Source: Syngnathus acus (lineage: Eukaryota > Chordata > Actinopteri > Syngnathiformes > Syngnathidae). Taken from it: DNA of 64,000 bases. Below, piece after piece: positions 36,985 through 50,147 of this stretch. Where the stretch lies: assembly GCF_901709675.1 (NCBI RefSeq), contig NC_051097.1:3834539-3898538 (forward strand), read 5' to 3'. Made by a program: the position numbers and the translations under genes. The notes below the pieces were generated by a model, which saw only the letters and a program-made list of their open reading frames with translations, had not been told where the DNA came from and did not search any database. Position 1 is the first letter of the stretch, and the number at the start of each line of letters is the position of its first letter.

Positions 36985-39900
36985 GAGAAGAAAAAAGCTG
37001 TGTGTTTTTAACCAAGGAGCAAACGCAAAGAACTTGCTTATTACTCCATTCATTGACAGATACAAATGCAAACGTTGTGGTGAGATCCGAGGTTGTCGGT
37101 GGGCTGCTAAAAGGCAGATATTTGTTGCTGATAACAGCTTCTGGCTCTCGTCCCATCTCATGGCCTTCAAACTGTTCCCAAGTCTGGTTTCTTGGCTCCC
37201 ACCTCCATACCGCCTTTACCCCCACCACCCGGCTCAAGCTGGGGCAGACAATAAAGGGGGCATACAGGGGTATTTTAGCAGCAGCCAAGACGCAGCATGA
37301 TGTTGGGTCTTGTGAGAGATCCACACATGCTGAGGTCACACGCTTGGTCGTAACTAGGCGAGTTCCAGGTTAAGCAGCGCGAAGGGGACCCGTTGTCAGG
37401 GTCAAAACCGGGGCAGAACCGCCAGCTATGGAGGGGGCCCTAGCGACGGTTTTGGCACGGCACCCCGCCTGGGCTTTGTTTCGTTAGAAAAGCAGCTAAA
37501 TAAATGAGTAACTCTAAGTGACTGTGTCCCTTTCTCATTCATGACTGTAATCTAAAGATGACGCGAACTGCATAATGTAGGCAAGGGGCATTCTAAAAAC
37601 CCGGTTCCCGTCTGACCTTCAGTATTCCGTGCATACATGTGTTGCCCGTAACCCTGCTGCTTAATGTAACCACAACCACTGTTGGAACTCTGACGACCCG
37701 CTGTGTTTGAGTCCCAACTTCTAGATTTGTTTTTGTACCCCCTTCTTCTGCTATCTCTGTCACACATTTGTCCAACATGAGGAGAAACGGCATCCAAAGC
37801 AGCAGTCCATACTCAGCCATTCATGAAATTCCCAACAGGAGCTCTGGAATTGAAATAGGAAGTGAGTCGTGAAATATGGAAATCACTTTTTTTTTAGTTT
37901 ACATTGTTTCAAAGAGGGCAATAAAGAAACCTCATTGTAATTTGGATTCATGCATTCGGGTTTGTCATGCTTTGATATGTGGGAAATCTCTTTCCCTCTG
38001 CTGATGCATGCTGCTGATAAGACTCAGACAGCAAGACTCAGCGGGCTGGAGGAGGGATTTACAACCCGAGGATGATTCAGCTTTGCCCAGTGTTTGAAAA
38101 GCTTCCACAATGACGGCGGAGCTCATAAAACTCAATGCTGTGCAGAACTCTCAGTGTCTGGGATTTTTCTTAGAAAGAAACTCATGAGAAATAAGCGATG
38201 CAACTATTTATGGTTTTTGATGCCAAATATCCCAAATATGACAAGAAAACGTGATTTAGAAGTGGAGCTGCCACTCAAGGGATGTCGTATGCACCGTATC
38301 CTGCGCTTCAACCGAAGTTGCTATGCAGATTTTGAAAATCTAGAGATGGTTCTTGTGCGGGAATTTAGGAATGTGGTACGACGAGAAAAGCTCTCGGATA
38401 AAAACGCACTTTTCGAACGATGAGTGTTGCTTACAGTTCATTATATGATGTTTTATGAGCAAATAAATATGCTGTTAGTACCCAAAGAGAAATGTTATAT
38501 TTTATCTAAAATGTGTTATTTCATTATTTACATAATTTTGATTTGATTTTGTTGTTTGGATTTCTACGTCGTATAAACATGGTGTGTTTGTGCTACCTTC
38601 TGTCTACCTACTGTCACAAGCCAAGTTGCAGTTCAGGAAAAATGAATGAAAACAACATCAGAACGAATCCATCCATGCGTTAATGAAATTCGATTTTTTT
38701 GTATTCCGGCCGATGACATATTCCTTTGTCAATAAATATTATAGCCTAATTGACATTATTTTTTAAACATTTCTAAAACAAGGAGCTAGTTTTTGACAGA
38801 TGATAAAAATCAGAAATCTTCATTAAAATCCATTCAACATATTTCATAAATGACAAGATAACTCATTTGTTACTCCCGTCTCTAACTATTTTGTAATCAC
38901 GTCTTTGTAGATCACAACGTTGACCTGTCTTTGATATCTGACCTACAAAGCACGTTTTGCTCGCATTCATCCACCAGTCATTCGGTGTAAGTGCCAAACA
39001 TTATATTAATGGCCCAGCAGAAAGTGGTACAAAGACATAAACATCTCAATCAAAGCAATGGAAATAAAAAGTGTTGCATTTTGCGGCCGGAACGTTCATG
39101 TAAGAAAAACGAGCCGCAGATGTTCCTTGTCGGCTTCGCCGTCTGTTTCGGTAACCAAACGATGGAAGAAATTGTTCGAGTTGGGTATTTACCGCTACTC
39201 TGACAAGGAGCTATTACCGAATTCCCCGCTCACCCGCTATTTAGCTGCTTCATTAAAACCCACTCGGGTCCATATGGTGTGCACGCAGGCGTTGATGTGG
39301 CCTAAGGTGTTTATTTGTTGCTGATAGGTGGGATCACCGGGAGAATTCGGGGCCGGGTTCCGTTCCTAATCTCTCAAGCTGTTTGTGTCTCCGACGCTAT
39401 GGAAACTGATACCGGTCCTCATCAAAGAAGCTCATTGGGTGGGACTAACAAACTGACAGCTGGGGAGAGAAGGTATCCCAGCATTCTGTGGGAGCACCGT
39501 CACCCCAGGGGGTTTCCCTTAATCCGTGACAATAGTCATGCAAAGCTTTCTGCAGCAGATGCAAGATCCTGTAATCAAAGAATCTTTTCAGTGGCCTGTT
39601 TTCATGTTTGATCAGTGCGCTTATTGACCTAAATGATCTCTGATCATTCACTGTTTACTCCCGTTGTCAGTCTCAGTGCGTACTCGAGGTTTGTGTTTGT
39701 TTGTGTTGGAGCTAATACCCCCGCCATGAGAACACCTCAATATGACACTCGGCCACTTTTCCTCTCCATCGCGCAATGACCTCCGCTATTTGTTTTCTCT
39801 TTTTAATCTTCACTTAAAAGAACAATACTCCACTTTTTACTGGCTGACAGAGTGATATTGTGATAGTTTCCCAGTGGTATTGTGAGTTGGCCCGTTTGCA

Positions 39901-41586
39901 TTGTGTCAAGTGTTTACCCTCGCGTTCCCCCTCTCAGCCTTTCCCCGGCTCCCTGCCGCTCGGTTCCGCTTGGATTAAAAACGGACACAAAAAGGCAACC
40001 ACGTCCAAATATTGACTGGGTCTCAGGACCGAATCTCTCTCCCAGCGCCAGCACAGTTTGCTTGAAAGACCGCTATTGTTGTCTCGGAAGCCCATAGCAG
40101 GAAGACAGACAGGGAGAAGGAGGAGACAGAGAAGGTGTCAATGCGTTCTCCAAGGTAGAGAAGGGAAATTCTAACAACAGGATAACACAGTCATGGGGGG
40201 GTGAGAGGAGCCTCCTTGGAGGAGAGGGGCCAGAGGCTACGCGACAGGCCTGCAAGTCACAGGGTGTGGTCAGAACCAGCGTGTCCGCAGAGAGGAAGTG
40301 TCAATCTCACAAGGAGGATCAAAGAGGTCTGAATGAATGTGATTTCCTGCCCAGGAGGTTTAGAAAGTATCAATAAGTGCAGGTCAAAAGGATAAAGGTT
40401 TTTTATCTGGGGTTTATCTTCCGTTTTATTAACTTAGTGCACAACCAGTAATGCCGCTCGCTGTGCTGCAGTCTTTTAGGTCCCAAATGAAAGAGTATCA
40501 CATCTCACACGGGGAAGGATTTCTCCTCATGGGCCTCATTTGAATAGGCTGCAATAATCCGCCTATGAATCAAATTGAAACTCAGTTTCTATCATGTATT
40601 TAAATACATTTCTTAAAGAATTAGAGTCCAGACAAAACATAGTCCAAGTACAAGTCCATGATAGCCCCACCTCAAACAAGCCCCGTTTCCTCTAACAAGG
40701 CTGTAATTTATCTTGAAATATTGCCTTATATAGCACAATTACAAATTCAAATGATCTTCTTACAACTTTGTGCGGCTAACCTCAGTGCCCTACTACAAGA
40801 GTATTACCCACCAGATGAGTTAAACTTAGAGTTTCCATTGTATTCGGAGTTTCTGATTTGTAACTCTTTGCCGAGCGGGTATCAATGGTCCTGTGGAGCC
40901 GCCCGTCATTCCTCTTGCTCTCGATGACCCTGCCTGCAGAGAGGAGCGACCCCAGCCCCTCTTTTTTTACGCTGTGACTAATAAGGCGAGGCCCTCAGGC
41001 GGCCCAGCTTTGATTGACAGCCACTAGTGACGAGAAGTTACTATTATGTGTGGCAAAACTACTGGCTTACCACAATAGCACTTTCTGGTCTCCTTCACAG
41101 CAAGTAGAACTATATTGTAACCTGGCAAGCTTCTCTATCTTGTTTTTTTTTTATTTTTATTATCCATTAAATACATCAAGAGCAGAAAAAAAAATCATGA
41201 TCATCCAATTAAACATTAAGCTTCTATTCTAGCCGTTCGTTTAAACAATGTCTGCTAGTTTTTTGTATTACACGTCAATTGTAAAATAGATCATACAAAA
41301 CTACAGTCTTTCTAAAAGAAAAATAGAGGATGCATGAACAGTATAATACAGTATTTACCATGAAATTAAACATGACATCACAGTAGGTAGTGGTCGAATG
41401 TGTGAAATTGTTTGACCTTTTCTCATGTGTGATTGCTCCACTTAAGGTCTGCTGTGCTTTCAGCGCACTTACAGAAGACAAATTCTCACTTTATGAGAGA
41501 CGTTGAGCATCAGTTTCCTGCAAAATCAGATCGTCTCATTGTACTCTCTGGACTTTTTGTTAGTTTGTACACCGGTCCTGTATTCA
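36985..41586. other. Intron 1 segment, no repeat body recognised
   Basis: It contains GC-richer patches around 37360-37480, 39050-39520 and 40080-40300 that might be regulatory, with frames of 88-123 codons that have no known domain. No second ephrin exon is seen. Confidence 0.5.
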
Positions 41587-41594
41587 CTGATTTG

Positions 41595-41843
41595 TAGGGA
41601 TGTTCAATATGAGTATGAGGACTAATTTTTTCAGTAATCGCTGATACCGATACCAAGAACCAATACCACTAGTACCTTTGATACATAAAATTGGCCTGGA
41701 AAACAATGACAGATATTTTTTTTAAAAAGACCTTTATATCCCAATACAGCATTTTTCCTCAAAGGTAGAAGTCCTGATACCGTGAAATAAGGCTGGTATG
41801 CGCACCAATACCGATACCTGGAGTTGGAACTTGCCCATCCCTA
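41595..41843. mobile_element. Short hAT-like element with 8-bp target duplication (intronic)
   Basis: TAGGGATG at the left and CATCCCTA at the right form perfect inverted ends, flanked by the exact 8-bp duplication CTGATTTG (41587-41594, 41844-41851). The interior has repeated ATACCGATACC-like motifs, a known flavour of fish non-autonomous DNA elements. The 249 bp have no coding capacity. Confidence 0.75.
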
Positions 41844-41851
41844 CTGATTTG

Positions 41852-44800
41852 TTAGGAATGTAAGAAAGGAAATATTTTTGGTAAAGTAACATAATGAAAA
41901 TATTTCTCATTTTATTGCGACTGGATTGATCTGTAATCTTAGCGTATTGACTCTACAAACAAAACTAACTGCAGCAAAATTAGCAGGGATTAATTTAAAT
42001 TAAAGAAAAATACAAACAAGAGTGATCCATTAATTCCTTCAGTGCTTTATCTTATTTAAAAAAAAAACAGCAACAATTGTACCCAGTCAAGATCCAAAAT
42101 CATTTGTATCTACACCTGGAATCCTAAAGTTTTATGTGTGATTAAAAAATTAAGTAAAATTCAGAAAAAAAAGAAAACTGGCATTTTATCCATCAAGTCA
42201 TTTTCTATAGCAGTTGCCCATTGTGTTGCAACAGAAATGTTTTTTTTTTTTTTTTTAGCAATTATTCTTTTGACTATGATACATCCAGACACAAAGTTGT
42301 CTTGAAGAAAAAAAAACACCACTTTGATCTCCGCTTTATTTTAAATAGAAGATTTGTTATGCTACCAAAAAAGTCTCATAAGTCCCCCTCTGTGTTGTGA
42401 TAAGATATTGTGTGACTTTAGCTTTCTTCTGCTTGATATGCGCCCCAGTCAATGGATTAGCGGGAGACTCTTCAGGCCTAATCTCAGTTTCACTCCGCTG
42501 CACAGAGATTCACTTTTCTGCTGTTCGAATCTCGGTGAGGCTTTTTGTGAATGCTGTTTAAATGTGAGTGGTGAAATGGCATCCCCTGTGTCTTTGTAGG
42601 CACCGGTGAGGGTATTAGCAAAGAGGCTCTAAGGGGCTTAAGAGGTCAGCCCTCCTTTTGTGCCCAGACACAAAACACTTCCTGTGGGACCCTTCACCCC
42701 TCCGTGTTCCTCCTTCAGAAAGCCAGGTCCTGCCTGACCATTCACATTAATCAGTCTTACCTCCTAATGACTGCAGTAAAGCTCCTAAAAACTGCTTCCA
42801 AGATGCTCCTAAAGAGCCACTAAGCTGCTAACAGTTTGCACAAGTATGCTGCACTTTGCAGGGAAGAACTATCTGGCAGAGAGCGAGGTGACTGCTGGGA
42901 CCGCGTGCCCTCACCTTCTCCTCTTGAAATTGCAAAATATTAGTTCAAAGTGGAGCTGGAATGTTAAGGAATGCCGTTTGTCTACCACAATGTCAATTCA
43001 AAGTGAGATTGCCCAAACCTTTTGTGTTTTAGTTTTTGTAGTTCTAGAATTAAAGTCGAATGATTGTGCCTACAATTCTACACTGTTTCAAACTAATAAC
43101 ATTAAACTGTTAAATCTAATTAAATGAATTCCTTTCTGTGTCAAACCTGAGAGTCATATTGTCAATTCAGTATGTTATTCCAGACTCATGGTTCGTAACA
43201 TCATAAAATACTGGCAGTCTTTGTTAGAGCAGGATTTTAATACATCTGGATTAGATTAAAAATACAGGGCCAGCTAATTTTATATTCGGTGAGTTAATAA
43301 AATAACCCTTTCACTGAATACATCAGTTGGGTTAATAGGTAGCTGCAATTTAGCCGACTGATATGGGAAAAAAAAAATCCTCATTAGGGTAATAATAGTT
43401 TGAATGGCAACAAACCTTGAAGGCTTTTGTGTCTCTCGACAAGCTTGACTGAATCAATCATGTCACCATGGTGCGTTTTCAACCATTACGATGTATCGCA
43501 ACATCCCTGAATTGACCTTTCTTTAGGAAATATACAAGTGCTGATTTTTTTTGTTGTATTTCACAGTATAATTGAATATAGAGAGTGGTTGGAAATTCAC
43601 AAATGCCGTCAATTTGTCAGTGGCCGTTTATGGTGAACTCGGTCTGACTTTGTTGAACCTTTCGTGTGACTCTGCGACCCGTTGAATGTTTGCTCCTGCA
43701 GGATTTCTGCTCACTTGGTGCTTTGGGATTTGTGAAATATTAAATAGGCTGTTTGTGATCTTACGATAAAGCTCGGACAAACCTTCACACGCAACCAGGA
43801 GAAATCCAGGTCAGGACCACTATGACTTTAATCATGGCCTTGTCATTATGTCGCCTTTTTTTCCCCCCTTCACAAATACTTTTCCGCAACTGTTACTTTG
43901 ATTCTGGGGATTGAATAGCTGTTTTATCGCTAATCAACTTAAGCACTGGTTCATTTGCTAAACTTTCCGACTGTCTGGATCTCTTTCCGTGACGACATGT
44001 CTGACTTCTCCTTTATGCCTTTTTTTTTCTCCTCACACTGTGTGGCGGCGCGCGAGGCTGAAGCCGCCATTTTGCGAATTCGACTCCATTTTGTCTCTAA
44101 GAACAAAAAAGTAGGTTGCGAATGTTGGGCAATCACAAGCATTTTAAGATCTGACACTTAACCATTGCTTCAAAGAGACGTCTCTTTATGTTACGTTTAA
44201 AGTAATTTTAGTTGACTTAAATTCTAAAAAAAATGATATAAATTCTTAATCTGGCAATGTACATTTTATCTGTATACTTTGTTTTATTTATGTTCCCTTA
44301 GATGTTAATGTAATGTCTTCTTATGGATTTTCTTTACAATTCCCAAATTAAACTTTCACCACACTTATTGCCAAATCTTTTTGGAATTTTTATAGAAAAT
44401 TCTAAGTTTTTATTGTTATTATTCAGATTCTAATGCCCATCATGCAAAACTTTAGCAACTACCCTTAATAAAAATGACATATTCTATAGACACGAATACG
44501 TTTTATATAAACTTTATTTTTTTGTGAGAAAAACATACATCAAGAACATTAGTAAAAAGTCAGAACTGCATCTGACGTGAGTTATTCCAGCCACAGTCTA
44601 AAAGGCAACAGACGGTTGAGCTAAAATTCTAACAATAATACAATCTGAAATGACTTAGTGATAAAGTCTACCTAAAATTGGTCAGCGTTGTCAACTATGT
44701 ATGTATTTTGGTAAATATTTACACCATGATGAGGAGTGTCATAAAATCTACAGTTTTATCTTTTAAGCAACAACTTGCTATCTGAAAATAAGTCGAAAAT

Positions 44801-47800
44801 ATCCCATTGGCACATTTGTCCAACCTGTGTTTAGGCACCACCTGGTGCACCTACTGTAGTATTTGAGTTGGTACCTTGGCGCTCATATCAGTGGTCAAGG
44901 CAGCGGTACAACGGCAGCACGTGGGCCAACGCTGTGAGCGCTCACATCCATGATCCCCTTTTATGTCTTGGCTCCATCAGGGCCCAGAGTTATTCTTGTG
45001 CATAATTGATGGAGGAGTTAGAATAGCAGAAGTAATGCGATGAGAGGGTGCAGCCAAGCGGAGCGAGAGATCGCGTGCGTGGGGCTGCAAACATTGCAGG
45101 GGACGAGAGGAGGGCATCTGGCGGAACAGGTCCCAGCGCTGAGTCGACACAGAATATGTCCTCGCGCTAGCCAACCACAGTGGCCCGTTCTCCACCAATG
45201 AGAGTCCTCTACTCCAGCGGAGTACTACGGCCTCGGACAACAAACCCGTTCATTCTCAGATACTATATTGTTGGCCTCCATTTCCACTTATTTGTGCCAG
45301 GAAAGCTTCGAGTTGATATGCAAGATCATTCACACTTTACTTGGAACAGAAAACGTATTTGTCAGAATTGACCTTATGGAGGTTTTGGAACTCTTCGAGA
45401 ATTCTTAGGAAGGCTTTTCATTGTGAGTGGTGACACGACGGACATCACATCTGCCACAAAGAGAAGCTAATAGTTCAACAAGCCTGTATTGTTTGTGTAA
45501 CAAAAGAGACAATGTCACAGAGAAGCAACCTGATACCCACAGAGGAGACAGGTTTCAGTTTCTGCTCAATTTACATAAAACTCGTGTTCTTTGTAGCGCT
45601 CATCTTTTAGAAAATAGAACAAGGCATGATACTGCATGGCAATTTTTACTTGGATGAAATGGCCTTGCAAGATGGCATTTTAATGACGCTTATCAAATTA
45701 CTGCCTCTCACATAAACAGATAACTTGTTAAATAGTTACCAGTGTGTTGTTTACTGTAAATACAAATTGTTTACTAAAGCACAAAGTTCTACATGTAGAA
45801 AGTGCTCAGTGGAGGATGATCGTAAAGTACTGACGTTTTTGGAATAAAATAGAAATAATTTGCAGTTGATTTTTGCTGGGAAAAATCATGATTTATTCTC
45901 ATTTGTTATGAAATGACGAATGACTAAAAAAGTTCAAAACTAAAAGAAAAATGTATTGTATATATTTTTAGACAAAATAAAATGTATATATCCGCATCAA
46001 ATTGAAGTATGTACTCAATTCAGGTTTTTGAAAATTTGAAAATTTACGAAACAATTTCTCACAACTCATCAATGAAGGAAAAGTAATGCCCATAATAGAA
46101 AATACAAAATAAAGTACATATTAGATTTATACGTTGATATAATGAGTACTAATGCTCAAAGTTAAAATTATGAAACTTTCAAATAGTAAAAATAAAACAG
46201 CTGTAAACTATTGTATACTTTTGTTGCGCATAAAGATTTGAAATTTTCACCTTTTTTTCCTTTACTGCTGTTAAAACATGCAACTTCAACTCTTGTTTCT
46301 TGTTCGTTTTTCATTTAATGACTGCGTGAAAAATATACATTAACAGGAATTTATTGTCATTTTGTGGGCATCTAACATGTTATTGCGAGTATCTGGTAAT
46401 CAGCATAAAAAAAACAGTGACACTGTGCAGACTTGCAAAAGAATTTGTATCAACCGTGGCTGGTGTCTGTTGTCTTTTGAGAAAAAAAACGACTTGTCCA
46501 ATACAGCATTTAGAGGTCACTGGACCTTGACTCAACCTATTAAGGTCATAAAAGCAAACTCATAAAGATGTTTTATTTGTTTCCTGAGTATGCTGGCTGC
46601 TTAGGTTTCAATCAGTAGTCTTTATGGCTCACGACTCATATTTCTGTCTCTGATTCTGGCACAGGAGAGAGGACAAAAAGGTTGACGTGGACTTTTGTAA
46701 GTTGGAAAAACATGGTCATAGAACTTGCCAAATAACTTTTAGTGTCCTTGATTATTTTTTCTAAGGAAAGGTGTATATTCATTAATAAAAAAATACACAA
46801 TTGTTAAAATGTACAAAAAATATGATGTCAGTATTATTCAAAGTAATGTAATTGTAAATGTGTGCTCATATTATTTGTGTTTTAAACATTTTAAATATAT
46901 TTGTTTGACATAAAAAAAGTACTGAATAATTTTCTTTAACATTACATTTTCAGTATATTATATTTATGATATTTCATCATACATATTTTGCTGGTAAACA
47001 AAACATATTTTATGGGAGAGTGATCAATGGAGGCCATCTATTTAAGATTGTCATTGAAATATAATAGTGATAACTAGTACAGATCAAATTTCGTGCTCTG
47101 CCTAACAAATTCTAAAACAAATATGTATGTGCATACATCATTGTGTACATTTACTCATTATTAACCTATTGATAACTAAAAAATAAGAATTTTAAAATTG
47201 TATCTAATTTTTCCAGGTTGCATTCAGCGTAACTGCTTTCCTCTACTACAGAGATTTGGTTACACTTTGTTTTTTTAATACTTGTTATCTTCAGGAAAAT
47301 ACTTTTTCGTTTTAGTCTTGTAAAAAATGCTATTGAATTTAATAGAAAAAAAAAATCTTCTCACAGGCAAAACTGTCATTTGCATGCTTGGACCTTGCTT
47401 TGATAGCACCATGTGTCACTGGCCTTAGGTTCCATTTCTGTCACTTACCCTCAGTTTCATGATTTCAGTCTGTTCGGTTATGGGCTTGACTAAAGGGGAC
47501 ACATTGATCTTCTATAAAGATACTTGTGGTCGTATGGCCGCTCCTCAAGTTCACATGGTCCTTCTGAAAGCAGTGTAAGTGAGGGCTTGACACACGATAC
47601 ACTTAAGTTGTGGGGGTGCTTCACAAAACATGGCAGCTAAGACGTCACAAACGTTTACCATACGCCAAGCCACTCCTGTAGGGAGGCAGGCCCACTCCAA
47701 AGTTTGCCCAGCAACCCAGCAGAATAATGGGAGACGTGGTGCTCAGGTCGATTAACACAGTTACGCGTTCATACCACTAAAACAAAAATTATTTATAATT

Positions 47801-50108
47801 AAAACAAATATTATTTGAATAGTTTTTTTTAGACTACATTCAATTTTGAAAAGTAGCATTGCATTTTCAGTCATTTACAACTCCTTACATCATCATCATT
47901 TAAAGTCGTTGCCACCTGGCATCCAAAGTGTAAAAAAAAAAAAACTATTACAGTCCCTCAACTCCGCTATCAAACGATTTTATGTGCAAATCATTTCCCC
48001 TCACTTGAGGAGGCGAAGGAGGGGTGCGTCATCTCAGAAAGTCACCAACCAGGATTTAGCTCGCAACCCTAAAAGAACCAATGAGCCATGAAGCAGCTGC
48101 ACTCCCATTGGCCAGTTGAGGACAGCTCACCAAAACTATGCCAGATACACCAGGGTAGAAATAACCCACAATTCCTATTGCCCGAAGGGAACTGGATTCA
48201 TCCTTGGATGCTTTCTTGGAGATGGAAAGTGAAAAGACACCAACTTTTTCCATAATTTGTTATTTGTATGATTCGTGTACGCCTCCTGCAAAGGACTTTA
48301 GAAGGTTACAAGAAGCTGCAGTTCCTTACTTTTGATTTGATTTTTTTTTGTGGTATTCCCTTAGTCCTCACCATTCCCGCCTATCTGTTCATGATCTCTG
48401 TCGCTCACGCATACGCACACACATGCACAAACACACACACATATACACTCGCCATTAAACACAGATATATAGGCAGACGAAAACACATACGGAAACACAT
48501 TTGAAGAAAGAAGTAGGGGGAAAAAGGAAGAAAAAATAATCCATTAACAGTTTTTTATTGTAATATTTAAATTGGACTTCAAAATTATATGTATTGCGAT
48601 CTGAAAACCTGTTCCCCATTGTAAATTAATATTTTGATTTATTCTCGCTACATTTAAAGACACAGCAGGTTATAGCAAAATCCCAAAATCGGGGATCTAT
48701 CTATTACTGCACATAATTTAACATAATTAACAAAAACAGATGAATATGTATTGTTTTTATTTGTTTGGTATCAAATACAACAATAAACATATGGAAAGAT
48801 ATACAATACTGTACATGGAAAAAATATTTTGTGGTCATCAAGTTATGAAATCAACACAAATCCAGAAAATGAGTCCAGTTTAGGTCTGAAATAAAAACAA
48901 ATAAAATACATTTTAATCGCTTTCTGATGTGTCGTACATGTACTCCATTCTCCTTGTCTGTCATCCAGATGCTGACTGCTGCTGACTCTGCCATTAGATA
49001 GGACATGGTGATTAATTCTGTCTGAGAATTCTCTGCTATGGAGAAAAAAATAAATAAAACAAAATCCTTAACCCCTGACTGTTCAGCTGACTCTCTGCCA
49101 ATTCTCACTTGTCCATGTGTGCGACATACAAGAACTAAACCTTTATTATAAGGTTTAACCGCTGCCTAATGACACAAAGGATCAGTTCTGCCCCAGAATT
49201 TTGACTTTTTTTTAATGTTTTTTTTTTTAAATTAGCTGGGTCGATCCGTAATGTTTGATCTTATTGTGTGGCATTATAATTATTTCTGCTTCAAATTGTG
49301 TAGGAAGAAGAAAAGTGCTGTTTAAGGCTGCAAATCTAAAAGAGGGCACTAATGTGCATATTTTGGTGTCGGCACACTGATTTTGTTGGTGTTACAGACT
49401 TTGGGGAGACAGTGTTACACAAACATGCAATTGGTGCCTGTGCACAGAGAAAAAGCCACATGGACTTGTGAGCAGGGTGGCATATGTTGATCCTGTAAGT
49501 CATCTATTTGATCATAAATTATGATTAATCAGCCATGAGACAGTCTGAATTAAGCACGGCTTTTCATGTCAGAGTAAGTGCAGCTTGAGCTGTCTGGACA
49601 GTCCAAAATGCTTTTCTAGTTTAGCCCAGCAGACGATGAGAAAGGAGGGTGGTGACGGCCTGTACCTGGAATGCAGAAGGATTTAGTCTGGCATTTCTTA
49701 AGAACAAAACATTTTTGTCCCTCTGATTAATGTGTGCAGTCGACTGAGGGGAAAAAGGAGTATCTAGTGATATTTGGTATATATAAGCTCGCGAGAGAGA
49801 GTTATTCCTTCCTTCTGTGTTCTACTATTTATTTCTTTGGCTCGTTTAGAATAGATGTCAGTGAGATTGCAAACTTTTAAGGCCAAACAATTCAAAAGGT
49901 ATCCAATTCATTCATATGTGCATTTGAATTTTGTCAACAAATGCCAAGTGTTACAGAAAATCCAAAGATACGTTTATATTACCAAAAGGAAAAATAAAAA
50001 GAATCTGTACTTTTATCCAGTCCCAACCTTCTCGAAAATTATTTAAAAAACAGTTAAAAAGAGTTTGTGTCATCCTAAAAATGTGACAAAAACAAAACAT
50101 GTTCGATG
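41852..50108. other. Intron 1 segment, mostly unrecognised
   Basis: AT-rich with many short A and T runs. Only the GC patch at 44870 stands out. No exon of efna5 or another gene is supported. Confidence 0.5.
44870..45250 (+). promoter_or_regulatory. GC/CpG-richer patch in efna5 intron 1
   Basis: This block stands out from AT-rich surroundings by GC content and CpGs (for example AGCGGAGCGAGAGATCGCGT). It contains the perfect 12-bp palindrome GTGAGCGCTCAC (44934-44945), an AACCACAG RUNX-like site near 45172 and a CCAAT near 45195. It could be an intronic enhancer or alternative start; there is no proof. An 88-codon minus-strand frame spans it and looks like a GC side effect. Confidence 0.3.
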
Positions 50109-50147
50109 GAAGAAATTGACAATAAAGTAGACTTTGACTTTGAAATA
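50109..50147 (+). mobile_element. Possible LINE 3' tail
   Basis: GACAATAAAGTAGACTTTGA followed by CTTTGA resembles the common fish retroelement tail in which a polyadenylation-like AATAAAG is followed by repeated GACTTT units. The length is too short to identify the family. Confidence 0.35.
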
